A stretch of DNA of 64,000 nucleotides, taken from positions 319,501-383,500 of the forward strand of contig MCFH01000011.1 of the NCBI GenBank assembly GCA_002104945.1. The letters are read 5' to 3'. The translations under genes and the position numbers were made by a program. The notes under the pieces are model-generated. The model saw only the letters and a list, made by a program, of their open reading frames with translations. It was not told where the DNA came from and did not search any database. Origin of the DNA: Piromyces finnis. Its lineage: Eukaryota > Neocallimastigomycota > Neocallimastigomycetes > Neocallimastigales > Neocallimastigaceae. Below, one piece after another: positions 53,491-64,000 of this stretch (positions within the stretch are counted from its first letter, which is position 1; every line of letters starts with the position of its first letter).

Positions 53491-54193
53491 TCCTTCAATT
53501 CACTTTTCTTATATATATATGTTTTTTAATTATCTATTTACTTCTAGTTCTTATATATTTTCTTTTATTTTTTCTATTATTCTATTATTATAAATAAACT
53601 TGTTTATATAAATATATTCTAAATAATTTCTCTATATTGCTTTATTTTAATAATCTTTTGTCTATAGAGTAATTTGAATTGAATTAAAAAAAGTAATAAT
53701 TTGAAGTACTTAAAATTAAATTTTGATATACTGAAATACTAATTCTTCATGATGCACTTTATATTAAATTGTGTTTGTATTTTTCAATAAGCTTTAAAAT
53801 ATCAATTGAATTTCATATTATTACTATTTTCTTATTTCCTTTAACTTTAAAAACTTTTTTTTTTTTACTTTCATATAAATACTTTTTTTTTTTCAGTTTT
53901 ATTTTTTATTATTTTTTTACATAATATATTATTAAATAACGTCTACTATTATACTATATATTATAATTATATTTTAAAGAATTGTGTTACTTCTAAATTA
54001 AAAATTTTTTAAATTTATTTTTATTTTTATATAATAAATAAAAATTTATTCTATATATGATATCATTTTTTCATTTACTACTTCCAAAAAAAAATATATA
54101 TATATATAATAAATAAAAAAACTATAAATAAACAAAAAATAGACATTAAAAATTATATTTTAATAATATAAATCAACAAAGAAAAATAATACG
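53491..54193. other. Divergent promoter region
   Basis: About 700 bp between the transporter gene (minus) and the unrecognised gene at 54194 (plus); both transcripts should start within it. Poly-T and TA tracts only. Confidence 0.55.
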
Positions 54194-56210
54194 ATGCCAA
54201 TATTAAAAAAAAACTTTTTACAATTAAAATCCTATCTACTCGGATGGATATTTGAATGTCATTCAAACAACCCCGCAATGTCACAAATTGAAAATAAAAA
54301 GTATGATTTTTTTTTTAATTTAACCATATAATTACAAACAATATATACATATATACATAATATATTTAATAATTAAAAATTAAAATCAAAAGAAATCCAA
54401 CTAGGTATATTAGTATATAATTAAATTAATATTTAAATATTAAATAAACTAAACATTATATTTAGAAAAAATCAATTATCTAGTAGCTGGTACGAATAAA
54501 AAAAAAATTGAATGCATATTTAAAAAAAAAATTTTACATTAACTTTTATTATTTGTATTTTAATATCAAATAATCTCTAGTTATTCATGTATATTTTCAT
54601 TTATAAAAGTGATTGTATAATAAATATAATTGTTTAAATAAAAATATATTATTTATTATTTACTTTACTTTATATATATTTATATATGTTTAAGCTACTT
54701 CTAAGTTATTTAATATTGATACATCCAATGAAATATTATATCAATCGTTAAAAACTAAATATTGTAATTTTATTATTTATGATAACTCTACAATTATACA
54801 ATCTAATGAAAAATTATATCACTCTTTAAAATTATCTTTTACAAACTTTGATTCTAGTGTAATATTAAAATGTTAAAATTATATAATTTTTTTAAATTAC
54901 TAATAAATAAAATTTTCATTAATTAAAAAATGAAATGATCAATTTAAATATTAGAATTTAATAGTAGCTCCAATTATCCGTAATAATAATTTGTTAACAA
55001 TAACAAAAAGGTTAAAACCAAATAAACAAATTATTATTTCAAATAGAAATGATTTAATAAAATGGAAAAAAACAAATTATATAAAAATTAAATTATTATC
55101 AAATAGTAGGGGTTTAAATGGTTTTTTATTATTAATAATATTGTATTATCTATTATAAAATTTTAATATGAAAATTCTTTAAAATGTTATATTAAGTATT
55201 ATTTATGTATATAATTATAAAATAAAATTATAATATTATTATTTTTTCTAATAGTATCGCAAAAGAAATATATCACATTTACCCTAAATAAAAAAGCTTT
55301 AATGTTACTATTAAAGATTTTAAATAATCAATATGACATTACTAATAACATGACATTTAAACATCTATTCAATCAATCTATAAGCAGTTATACAAATGTA
55401 TTAGGTATAAAAAAGTTAATAAATACTCTAAATACATATTGTAAAGAAGAAAATGATCCATTAATAAAGCAATTCAGGATTCTCCAATTTAATTATCTGT
55501 TATTACCACAGAGAAAAATAAAATATATTCCATTAATAGAAAATTTAAAGTCCCATCAATCTAAAAGTTTATCAGCATTTAGTAATACTAATAATATGTT
55601 AATAGTTCAAAAAAAAGTCATAAATCATCATAATAATAATGACAATAAATACCTTGACATTAATAATAATACATCTATAATAGAAAATATATTTTATTTT
55701 AATAGAAAAGAACTTTTTTCGCCTATAAATCATAACCACAGTAATTTTTATAAAAATATATTAAATAATAATAATCGAAATCAGTTGTTATTATTAAATA
55801 AAAATACAAAAAAAGAAGAAAAAACTAAAAATAATAAAGTAAAGAATATATATATTTCAGAAATTAAAAATGAAAAGGGAAAAAATAATGATTTACACGA
55901 AATTAAAAACATCCCTAACTCTAATATATTGACATTAATAAATAAAGATATTAAACAAGGCAAAAATAATACAAAATTGTTAATTCAAAAATTTGGTATT
56001 ACCAATAATAATAAACAAGAAATAATAAAATTGAAAAAGGATAAGAAAAAAAATAAAAGAATAGAAAAGATAACAAAACAAAAAATATATAAAAGATCTA
56101 ATAGATCCATTACACTTTTGGAATTAATTGAATTTGAGGAAAGACATAGATTAATTATTAAAAATGCTCGAGTATTAGATTATAATGATTGTGTTATAAC
56201 TAAAAACTAA
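54194..56210 (+). CDS. Unrecognised Asn/Lys-rich protein, tentative five-exon model
   Basis: Best model: exons 54194-54300, 54466-54482, 54695-54856, 54965-55105 and 55255-56210, which keep frame and give 460 residues. The N-terminus (MPILKKNFLQLKSYLLGWIF) is basic and hydrophobic. The middle, SKLFNIDTSNEILYQSL, then IIIYDNST-like strands and APIIRNNNLL, looks like a compact alpha/beta domain. The C-terminal half is Lys/Asn-rich and low complexity, ending in a helical segment (SITLLELIEFEERHRLII). I do not recognise a family. The 17-nt exon 2 and the exon 3 donor (an alternative at 54871 also keeps frame) are uncertain, as is the exon 4 donor. The last exon is secure as an open frame of over 300 codons. 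Confidence 0.55.
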
Positions 56211-56563
56211 TTTACAATATTTTTTAATAAAATTTAGATTATATGAATACACGTGATAATATCAAATGAATTATTCATTAAACTGTTAAATTATGTTATA
56301 ACATTTTAATTTTTTTTTTCTTTTTTAAAAAAAAATTTATATAGAAATTTTATAGTGCTTAGTTTTTTTTTTTTTCTAATTAATTTGAAAATTTTTTTAA
56401 AAAAAAAAGGAAAATAATCAACGAATCAAATTCAATATAGCTTTTTATTTCGATCAAGAAAAAAAATTTAATATAACTAAATGAAAGATTTTTATAATTA
56501 ATAAATAATTTGGAAGACTTTTTTTTTTCTATTAGCTAATATATAAAAAATAATAATATAAAA
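56211..56563. other. Short intergenic region
   Basis: About 350 bp of poly-A/poly-T-rich sequence upstream of the PRPP-synthetase-like gene; presumed promoter, no motif assigned. Confidence 0.55.
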
Positions 56564-58583
56564 ATGGAATCTTGTAAAAGTGAAAGTAAACCTTATATTT
56601 TTGTTGGTTCCACTAACAAGAGTTTATCTGAAGTAATATTAAAAAAATTACAAATATCATATATAATAATAATTATTAAAGATATATATAAAATCAAAAT
56701 GTAGAAATTAAAATAATTTTCAATATACAAATAATGACTATTATTTCATCATTTACTGTATATTAAAGATAATTAATATAAATACAAAAGACTATATTTT
56801 ATTTCAAAAGCTTTTGTGATTATTGAAGATAAAGAATTCAGATTTTATATTAATAACAAATACAGTATTCAAAAAAAAAAAAAATAATTATAAAAATTAA
56901 AAATTATTAAAATTTATCACTATTTCAAATAGTAGTTTATGAATTTATAAAATACTTTAAGTATTATATAATGGATATGGATATAAAATATAGAAATATT
57001 CGATATATCTCTTATATAAAATAAAAAGTTAATTATTTTAAAATTTCACAGTATAGCGTTTCAATATACGCATAAAATATATATTCTCAAAAAAATTATT
57101 AATTTTAAAATTGAAAAATTTTTCCTATTCTTTTTTTTTTAAAAAAAAAAAAAAAAAATTGTTGTTAATGTTTTTCTCACCTTTTTTTTTTTTCATTATT
57201 AATATTTTTAATAACTATAAATATTTATTATTGTAGTTAATTACTCAAAAAATCGGCATTCCACCAAGCAAAGTTGAAATTAAAAAAAATGCAATTGAAG
57301 AAATCTCTATTGAACTTAAGGTTTCTGTAAGAGACAAGAATGTATATATCATTCAATCTTTTTCCGACTCCATTAATAATGACATCATGGAATTATTAAT
57401 TATGATTAAAGCTTGTAAGAGTGCTTCAGCTGCTAATGTTACTGCAGTGTATGTATTAAAAATATATTAAAATATTAACAATATATTGATATTTATTGAA
57501 AAGAAACTATAGAAAATAAAAAAAAAAAATACTTAAAATATAACAGCTAATAATACTAATTTATATAAATAATTTTGAATATTTAATATATAATATTATT
57601 TAAAATAGTATTCCATATTTCCCATATGGTAAATATTCTAAAATGAAGAAAAGTAGAACTGCTATTACTGCTAAATGTAAGTATATTAGAATATTATATA
57701 TATATAAATTTATTATGATTTTCTAAACTATAATTAATATTATTAAATATTCTATAATCCATGATAAATCTGATCTAAATCTATAATTGATAAAAAAAAG
57801 TGATTGCTAATATTCTTATTTGCTCTGGTGTTGATCATGTTATCACTATGGATCTTCATTCTTCTGTTATGCAAGGTTTCTTCAATGTTCCAGTTGATAA
57901 TCTTTTTTCTGAACCAACCATTGCCCAATATATTAAAAAAAATATTCCAGAATACACTAATGGTATTGTTGTTTCAAAGAATGCTGGTGGTGCTAAACGT
58001 GTTACCTCTCTTGCTGATCAATTAAATTTACCATTTGCTATGATCGAAAAAAAGACCAACACTAAGGCCACTATTATTGGTGATGTTAGAGGAAAAACTT
58101 GTTTCATTATGGTAATTTTTTAATTTAATAAGTATAATTAAACTAGACTTTATAATAATTATTAAAAAAGGAGTAATAATTTTAATTATATACAAAATTA
58201 TATTTAAAAAATATAATATTCATATGTCCTATATGCTGTATAATAAAATAAAATTTAAAATGTTTAATATTCTATTATAGGATGATATTATTGATGATCC
58301 AGAAGCTTTCATAACTACTGCTGAAGTTCTTCGTGAAAATGAAGCTCAAAAAATTTATATTGTTGCAACTCATGGAATTTTATCTAATGATGCTTTAGAA
58401 AAAATTGAAAAGTGTGATTGTGTTGATGCCATTTTTACTACTAATTCTTATGATATCCCAGAAGAAAAATTAAAACAAAGTAAAAAATTAAGTATTATAG
58501 ATCTTAGTGCTGTATTAGCTGAAGCTATTGATCGTAGTTTCACTGGTAAATCAGTTTCATATTTATTCAACCATGCTCTTTAA
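56564..58583 (+). CDS. PRPP synthetase-family protein, resembling the associated regulatory subunit (PRPSAP)
   Basis: Five exons (56564-56632, 57237-57448, 57609-57676, 57801-58111, 58281-58583) give 320 residues, close to PRPS (318). The family scaffold is complete: IFVGSTNKSLSELI, SVRDKNVYIIQS, ELLIMIKACKSASA, ITMDLHSSVMQGFFNVPVDN (His 136), SKNAGGAKRVTSLAD (flexible loop) and VSYLFNHAL at the end. Two catalytic elements differ. The ATP-site loop usually reading YARQDKKDKSR is YGKYSKMKKSR, lacking the Arg-Gln pair. The ribose-5-phosphate loop usually DDMADTCGT is DDIIDDPEAF (221-230), as in animal PRPSAP. The protein is therefore probably a non-catalytic or weakly active partner that controls PRPP synthesis for nucleotides, His and Trp. 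It lacks the roughly 30-residue PRPSAP insertion and keeps the AGGAKR loop. Cytosolic. Confidence 0.87.
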
Positions 58584-59035
58584 GTGTGAAATATTTTATA
58601 TTTACCTTTTTTTATCCTTAATAATAAATAAAAATTAATAACATTTCAATACACCATCTTTTTAATTTATTATCAATAACATTTAAATAAAGTTTGATTC
58701 ATATCAAAAAAATAAAAAATAATTAAAAAATATAGATAGATTTTTATAACATTTTCTTTTATTATAAATAATAACAATAACAATAATAATAATAATTAAA
58801 TAAATAAATAAATAATTATTAAAAATATGAATATATGAATGTATAATTAAAGGTCATTTTTAACTTTTTTTTTTAATAATCTTAATTGAAAAAATTAATA
58901 TATCTTCTTTTTAAATTAAATGATGTAATAAAATTAACCAATGATATTGATTAAAAACAAATATACTACAATATATATTAATATATGTTTATAATACACT
59001 TAAAAAAAATATATATAGGAAAAAAAAGTATAAAA
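58584..59035. other. Intergenic region
   Basis: About 450 bp, TA-rich, between two plus-strand genes. No feature seen. Confidence 0.6.
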
Positions 59036-60458
59036 ATGAGTAAAAGTAAGCAAAAGTGGAAAAAAATATCCACAAAAAAAAGAAAATTAAAATTATTTAA
59101 GTAAATATAAAATGAAAGATTTGTGTATAAAATTAAAACGTCAACAAAAGTTAAATTATAATGTTAATTATCTGCTAACCAAAAATTAAATAGAAATAGA
59201 AAACTTGAAACAAAACATTTTTATCATCATTTTTTATCTCAAAAACAAAGAACCTCAAAATAAATTGAGTACTAATCAGAAAGTCCAACACTCTCATTTA
59301 GCACTTCAAGGGGCATTATTACAAACATTGAGATTACTTCTCCATGGTTACAAGAATGTAGAGGAAATATTAAAAACACTGGTACCTTTTTTTAAAGATA
59401 TTAGTTTACTAGGAGAACCATTTGGAATCAATGAAGTAGTTAAAGATTTTTATGAAAATCTAGAAAACATAGTACAAGATTATACACGTATTTACGAAAA
59501 CCAGAGAAATTTGAATGAATCAACACGAAATATTTATATGTTTTGTGACAGCAGTAATTTAAAAAGTTTGTTACTGAATAGACAATTTCTTCGAAAAATC
59601 CGAAAAAGCATAACTCAATTACAAAAAATCCTGAAATACAATCAAGAATATCAGGAGAATCTAGAAGTAAAAATGGAAAATGAAATAATCCAGCTTCGTA
59701 GTATCAAGGATTTAATATATAATCAATGTATATCCTTTTTAAATGATAATATAAATAAAATACGTCAAAGTAAAAAGCTGCTTTGTAAAATTAAGAAATA
59801 TCTAAAAGAAATGTTACGAAACGAGGAATTACTTTTCATAAACCAAGAGCATATTAATAGATTACTTATTAATAGAATTACAATAATTGAAAATAATGAT
59901 TGTGAAGTTGATAGGAGACTAAATGAGCTTGAAATTGAAAATGAAAAATCTAACCAATTAAAACAAGAACTCAAGGTTTTTTTAAAAAGTAAAAAAGAGT
60001 TTATAAAGGTTAGTGGTTTACAATTTAAAATAGAGGGAAATGGAAGAAATAATTCAGAAATTATTAAAATGTTGAATGAAGATGAAAATTTTAAAAAGGA
60101 TACTAATAATTATGATGAAACTATTGATGATTCATTTGTTAGAATTATGTATAAAGGTAGTCATAGAGTATTATACACTATTAAAAATCCAATAAATATG
60201 AAAGTCTACATAGCAAGAATTAAATGTGGAAAAATTAAATGTGAAAAAGAGAGTAGTTTTTCTAAATTTAAATTTATTTATGATTATGATAAACTAAGCG
60301 ATGAAGATATTTCAATAAAATTAGTTAAAAATGAAATAGAATTAGAAACAAATATCAAAAATGAATATTTAAATGTATTTATTTTTCAAACAAAAGAAGA
60401 TATTATTTTTGGAAAACCTTTTAAAATGATGAGTAGTAGAAGATTTTGTGATTTATAA
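59036..60458 (+). CDS. Helical coiled-coil protein, possibly BAR-like (424 aa)
   Basis: Two exons (59036-59045, 59194-60458) joined at a good GTAAGC donor give 424 residues starting MSKKIENLKQ. The long second exon has no early in-frame ATG, so an upstream start is needed. Residues of about 30-260 are predicted helical: GALLQTLRLLLHGYKNVEEI, FKDISLLGEPFGINEVVKD, then long Lys/Glu/Asn/Leu heptad-like stretches. The spacing, with a LG-P turn and a three-helix look, resembles BAR domains of the ACAP/centaurin type. This is a pattern judgement only. The C-terminal about 110 residues (RIMYKGSHRVLYTIKNPI onward) look beta-rich and separate. An alternative donor at the end of KKRKLKLF would lead into another frame and stop early. 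Function unknown. Confidence 0.6.
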
Positions 60459-61869
60459 AAAATATAAAAAATGTTGAAAGTAGAAAATTTTATTTTAACT
60501 CGATTTACAATCCAGAATATATGTTTAGTAAATATATATATGATATGGAACTTTATACAAAAAATAAATTAGAAACATAATTTTTAAAATTTGTTTTTTG
60601 AATAAAGTTGCCATATTAAATTATATGTATATATATTAAATATATTTGTAAAATCAAGTAATTGCACCCGCCATGAGATATATATAAATTATAAAAAATT
60701 TAAATATAATGTTTTTTATAATTATATTTACTCTAGGAAGACTCTAAGCATTTGATATATTTGTTACTTTTTTATTTAAAAAAAAAAACATTTTATTACA
60801 ACAATCTTTCATATCATTATACTAACATTATATAGTTTTATTAAAAAATGGATAATAAATAAATATTATTAATGAAATAAATATATTGTATTTTATTTAA
60901 AATTAAAATAAAGTTATTTAATTTACTAAAATTAAATATGGGTTTAACTAATATATGTATGTGTTTATATATTTTGCTTTTTTGTATTTATTTAATTATT
61001 TAAAAAAGCAGTAAAAGGAGTAAAATGAGCTATATGCTTTCTTATCTACACTTTTTTTATTTATTTATTTTAATCCTATTTTAATATTTATTTGATTTTA
61101 ATAGTGTCTTTTTTTTTCTTGATTTTTTAATAATTTTTAAAGTAATATACTTTTTTATATAATTTAAAATGAATTTAAAATTTAGGTGTTGTAATAATTT
61201 TTCAATTATTATTTCATAACATCTAAATAACAATACTTGTTTATTATTTTTTATACTACCATTTTTAAGTTGCTTTTTTTTTTTTTTTTTTAAAAAAAAA
61301 ATATATATATATATAATATTAGATTGAACTGATGCTTGTAGAACTACATTTCCTCCATTACCTTGATCGATGTAAAACTTAGCATAAAACATTTTCCAAA
61401 AAAAAAAATTAATACTATTAGATGAATAGCCTATATTGAAAAACAAAAAATAAATGTATTATTAATTGATATAATTTAAGATACCAACATAAAGTAGTCA
61501 GTATTTTCCAAAGAATTATTATTAGAATTGTTCTAATAGCAGTTAAAAAAAAAGAATAATTTTATTTAAATTAATAAAATTTATATATATTCCTATTTAT
61601 TTATATGTAAGAAAAAATACCTTGCTATTAATACTTTTATCGTGTAATATAGGTTGTTTTTATTACTTAAAAATACCTATTACTTTAATATAATCCTAAC
61701 CCAATTTTTTAGATAAGATTTAATATATCTACGTCCATTCTAAAAAAAAAATGTATTAATTAAACTTTAAATTTTCAATTGTATATATAAAATTTAAAAA
61801 TTATTTTTATAAAATAAATTTATAAAAATCTAAGAAAAGTTTAAAATTATTCAATTACAATTTTAAGAT
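60459..61869. other. Intergenic region with possible minus-strand coding fragments
   Basis: A+T-rich region. On the minus strand, protein-like pieces bounded by plausible splice sites occur at about 61330-61380 (FYIDQGNGGNVVLQASVQSN) and 61490-61540 (NNSNNNSLENTDYFML), and possibly near 61690-61740. I could not assemble a consistent gene, so this may be a decayed gene or chance. Confidence 0.3.
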
Positions 61870-62449
61870 ATGTTCAACGAGAATTTAATTAATGAAAATA
61901 ATTCATTATTAAGCAAATTGTTAAATAGAGGTTTTAATATTACAGAACTATTAATAAAAAAACAAAAAGCTTTTTGAATGCTTAAGTGAAAACTTATTTT
62001 TAAATTTTAATAATCAAGATCCTAAAGATATATTAAATGAAAATTTTGAATCAATTTTCAATCAATATGAATGCTATGCTAATTTGAATTATGATCGTTT
62101 GTTACTTCATGAAAACCATGAAAATGAAGATAAATTATCAGAAATCTTAATACTTCTTATTAATGATATATCAATATATGAAGAATTGTTTTCAAATATA
62201 TCAAATTTCTCTTTACAAGAAATAAATAAAATCTTTCTTATCAATATTCAGAAATATTTAGAAGAAATAATACAAATTCAGACGTCTCTTATCAATGAAC
62301 AGAAATATTTAGAAAAAATAATACAAGATACGGATTCTTCCTTTGAATATTTAGAGAAAGTTCATAAACAGAGTTTAATTAATCTCAAAAATCGACTTAT
62401 TGAATTGTTTAATTCCTTGAATATCATATTTCGAGTCAATTTTTTTTAA
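61870..62449 (+). pseudogene. Frameshifted coiled-coil/BAR-like gene remnant
   Basis: An open frame starts at ATG 61870 (MFNENLINENNSLLSKLLNR) and meets TGA at 61975. The next frame is already open across that point (KLFECLSENLFLNF) and runs to 62449, so a one-base shift near the A-runs at 61950-61970 would restore about 190 residues. There is no splice pair that would explain it. The layout SLLSKLLNRGFNITELL then FESIFNQYE resembles the start of the upstream 59036-60458 protein (ALLQTLRLLLHGYKNVEEIL, then FYENLENI), suggesting a diverged relative. It could be a pseudogene, or a real gene with a homopolymer sequencing error. An internal duplication occurs near its end. Confidence 0.5.
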
Positions 62450-63775
62450 AAAAATTAATTCAAGATAAGATACTACAACTTCTTAATTACTTAATAATAC
62501 ATCGGTATAAAGAAGTAGTTATAAAATGAGGAATCAATTCTTTATGAAGTGTAATTTATAATTAAGATATATTTAAGAGATATATTATGTATCTTTTGAA
62601 TATATTCGTAGCCTTATTTAAATTATATTTTTTTCTTAAATTTATGATTAAAATAAGAATTACAAATTATGAAATACATGTAATGTTTACTGAGTATATT
62701 TAGTTAAAACAAATTTATTTATATACAATACTAAAGTGAACTAAAAAAGAAACTATTATAATTTAAAAATTATATAATGCGCAAAATGTTTTATTATAAA
62801 GTTATTGTGTTTTAAAAATTGTATTTTTTCATTATTAATTTTTTGATAATTATTAATAGTTTTATTTAATACATTTTTATAAAAAGAAAGATAAATGTGC
62901 AAAAATAGATTGATTGTGAAGAAATAATTATTGGGATAAAACTTTAATATTATAATAATGGATACTAAATAATATATACAATGAATAATTAGAATGGCAT
63001 ATAAAAAATGATTAAAATATTATAATTAGAGTGTTCAATTATTAAAAAGTTATTTTTTATTTTAATTTTTGAACCTTTTCTATTTTAAAGAAAATGAAAT
63101 CTTTATTAAGAATACTTATAAAGTAATTCTTTTGCTATTCAAAAATAATTATTTTTAGAGTGTTAAATATTTACTTTATCATAAATGTACATGGTATTAA
63201 AGAAGCGACAACTAATCTTTTCTCACTTTTTTTTTATTATAGAAAATACGTTGTAGGATTTAAGAATTTCCTAAATTTTCTTTTTTATATAATTAATCGG
63301 ATCTCTTATGAATTCTTCTAATACTAATTATCAATAGATTCCATTAAATTCCATTTAATCCACTTATAATAATGCTTATTTAAATGATTAACACCTTTTT
63401 AAAACTTGCTTTAAATATATGTATATTTTTAAATTAATTTTCAAAATAAAAACAAATAATTAATTAATTATTTATTTCCGATATTCTTTATTAAAAAATT
63501 ATTTTAAAACTTTCAATAAGGAAATTAAATGTTTTTATATAAAAATTTCTTATATATATATTTTCATAATATAAATCGTATTAACATTCCTTTTATTTAA
63601 TGATAAATAAAAGGTATTAAAATGAAACATTATAAAAGAAAAGCAAGCGTTCATTAAAGCTATTTTCATGTATTTTAAAATAATTATTTATTTAAAAATT
63701 AATCCACAAAATTGATTACTAATTAAAATTTTAATTAATAATATCAGAACAATTTTAATATATATTTTTTTAAAG
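62450..63775. other. Intergenic region near right edge
   Basis: About 1.3 kb, A+T-rich. A short open stretch after an AG at about 63241 (KYVVGFKNFLNFL) might be an exon of the edge gene, but it has no donor before its stop. Nothing else supported. Confidence 0.5.
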
Positions 63776-64000
63776 GTTTACTATGATCTATTACAATATT
63801 ACAATACGTATAATGTATACATTACAAGATCATATTGGAAATCCCGTCCAATGAAATCCGAGGTAATGTTTATCATCCTTCAATTAAAATTTTAATAAAA
63901 AGATGTAGATTTTTATTAGAATAATCCTTTCACACTAAATAATATAAATAATATATTATTAATATATAGCAGAATATAATGAAAATCTTCAATTTAAATA
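63776..64000 (+). CDS. Partial gene at right edge (two exons), unrecognised
   Basis: After TTTTTTTAAAG, 87 nt (63776-63862) read as 29 residues beginning VYYDLLQYYNTYNVYITRSY and end at a GTAATG donor. After TATATAG at 63969 the same phase continues as QNIMKIFNLN to the window end. Base composition in the first exon is less extreme than the flank. The 5' exons are not identified and no family is recognised. Confidence 0.4.

Noticed and set aside
59730-59738. ATATCCTTT inside the coiled-coil gene
   Set aside because: The sense reading frame continues uninterrupted through it, so no intron is needed.

Overview
This window is eukaryotic nuclear DNA of extreme A+T content, with short GT-AG introns (about 50-260 bp), long homopolymers and (ATT/AAT)n microsatellites. 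Gene content points to a zoospore-forming fungus. A chitin-deacetylase-type enzyme and a fungal-style Snf5 sit beside flagellar genes (dynein-2 intermediate chain WDR34, dynein assembly factor DNAAF2/kintoun). With the A+T richness and poly-Asn/poly-Gln proteins, an anaerobic gut fungus (Neocallimastigomycota) is the best fit. That is an inference from gene content and composition; no marker gene such as rRNA is present.

Layout, left to right. Minus strand: cystathionine gamma-lyase (1.1-2.5 kb). A 4 kb gene-poor gap follows. Plus strand: one four-exon gene for a 1,891-residue Asn/His-rich protein (6.6-12.6 kb), a polysaccharide deacetylase (13.5-14.7) and a fructosamine-3-kinase-like enzyme (16.2-18.1). 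Minus strand: a PAN-like single-pass membrane protein (18.7-19.7). A 5 kb gap contains a small island of unusual base composition. Minus strand: WDR34 (24.7-27.9), DNAAF2 (28.5-32.0) and a PP4-type phosphatase (33.4-35.5). Plus strand: a PhnP-like metallo-beta-lactamase-fold hydrolase (38.3-40.2). Minus strand: Rev7/MAD2L2 (40.8-42.3), class II fumarase (43.1-45.0), Snf5 (46.0-49.8) and a SLC35/EamA-type transporter (51.9-53.5). Plus strand: an unrecognised protein (54.2-56.2), a PRPP-synthetase-associated-protein-like gene (56.6-58.6), a coiled-coil possibly BAR-like protein (59.0-60.5), a frameshifted possible relative (61.9-62.4) and the first visible exons of a gene running off the right edge (63.8-64.0).

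Most gene models were built by hand by joining reading frames across splice sites. Nearly all exon sets keep frame exactly and give proteins of family-typical length. The main functional association is the adjacent flagellar pair WDR34/DNAAF2; other genes are ordinary housekeeping functions in no evident cluster. No rRNA, tRNA, transposon with intact ORF, or CRISPR array was seen. I did not find a convincing new multi-gene system. The most notable single item is an apparent U12-type AT-AC intron in DNAAF2.
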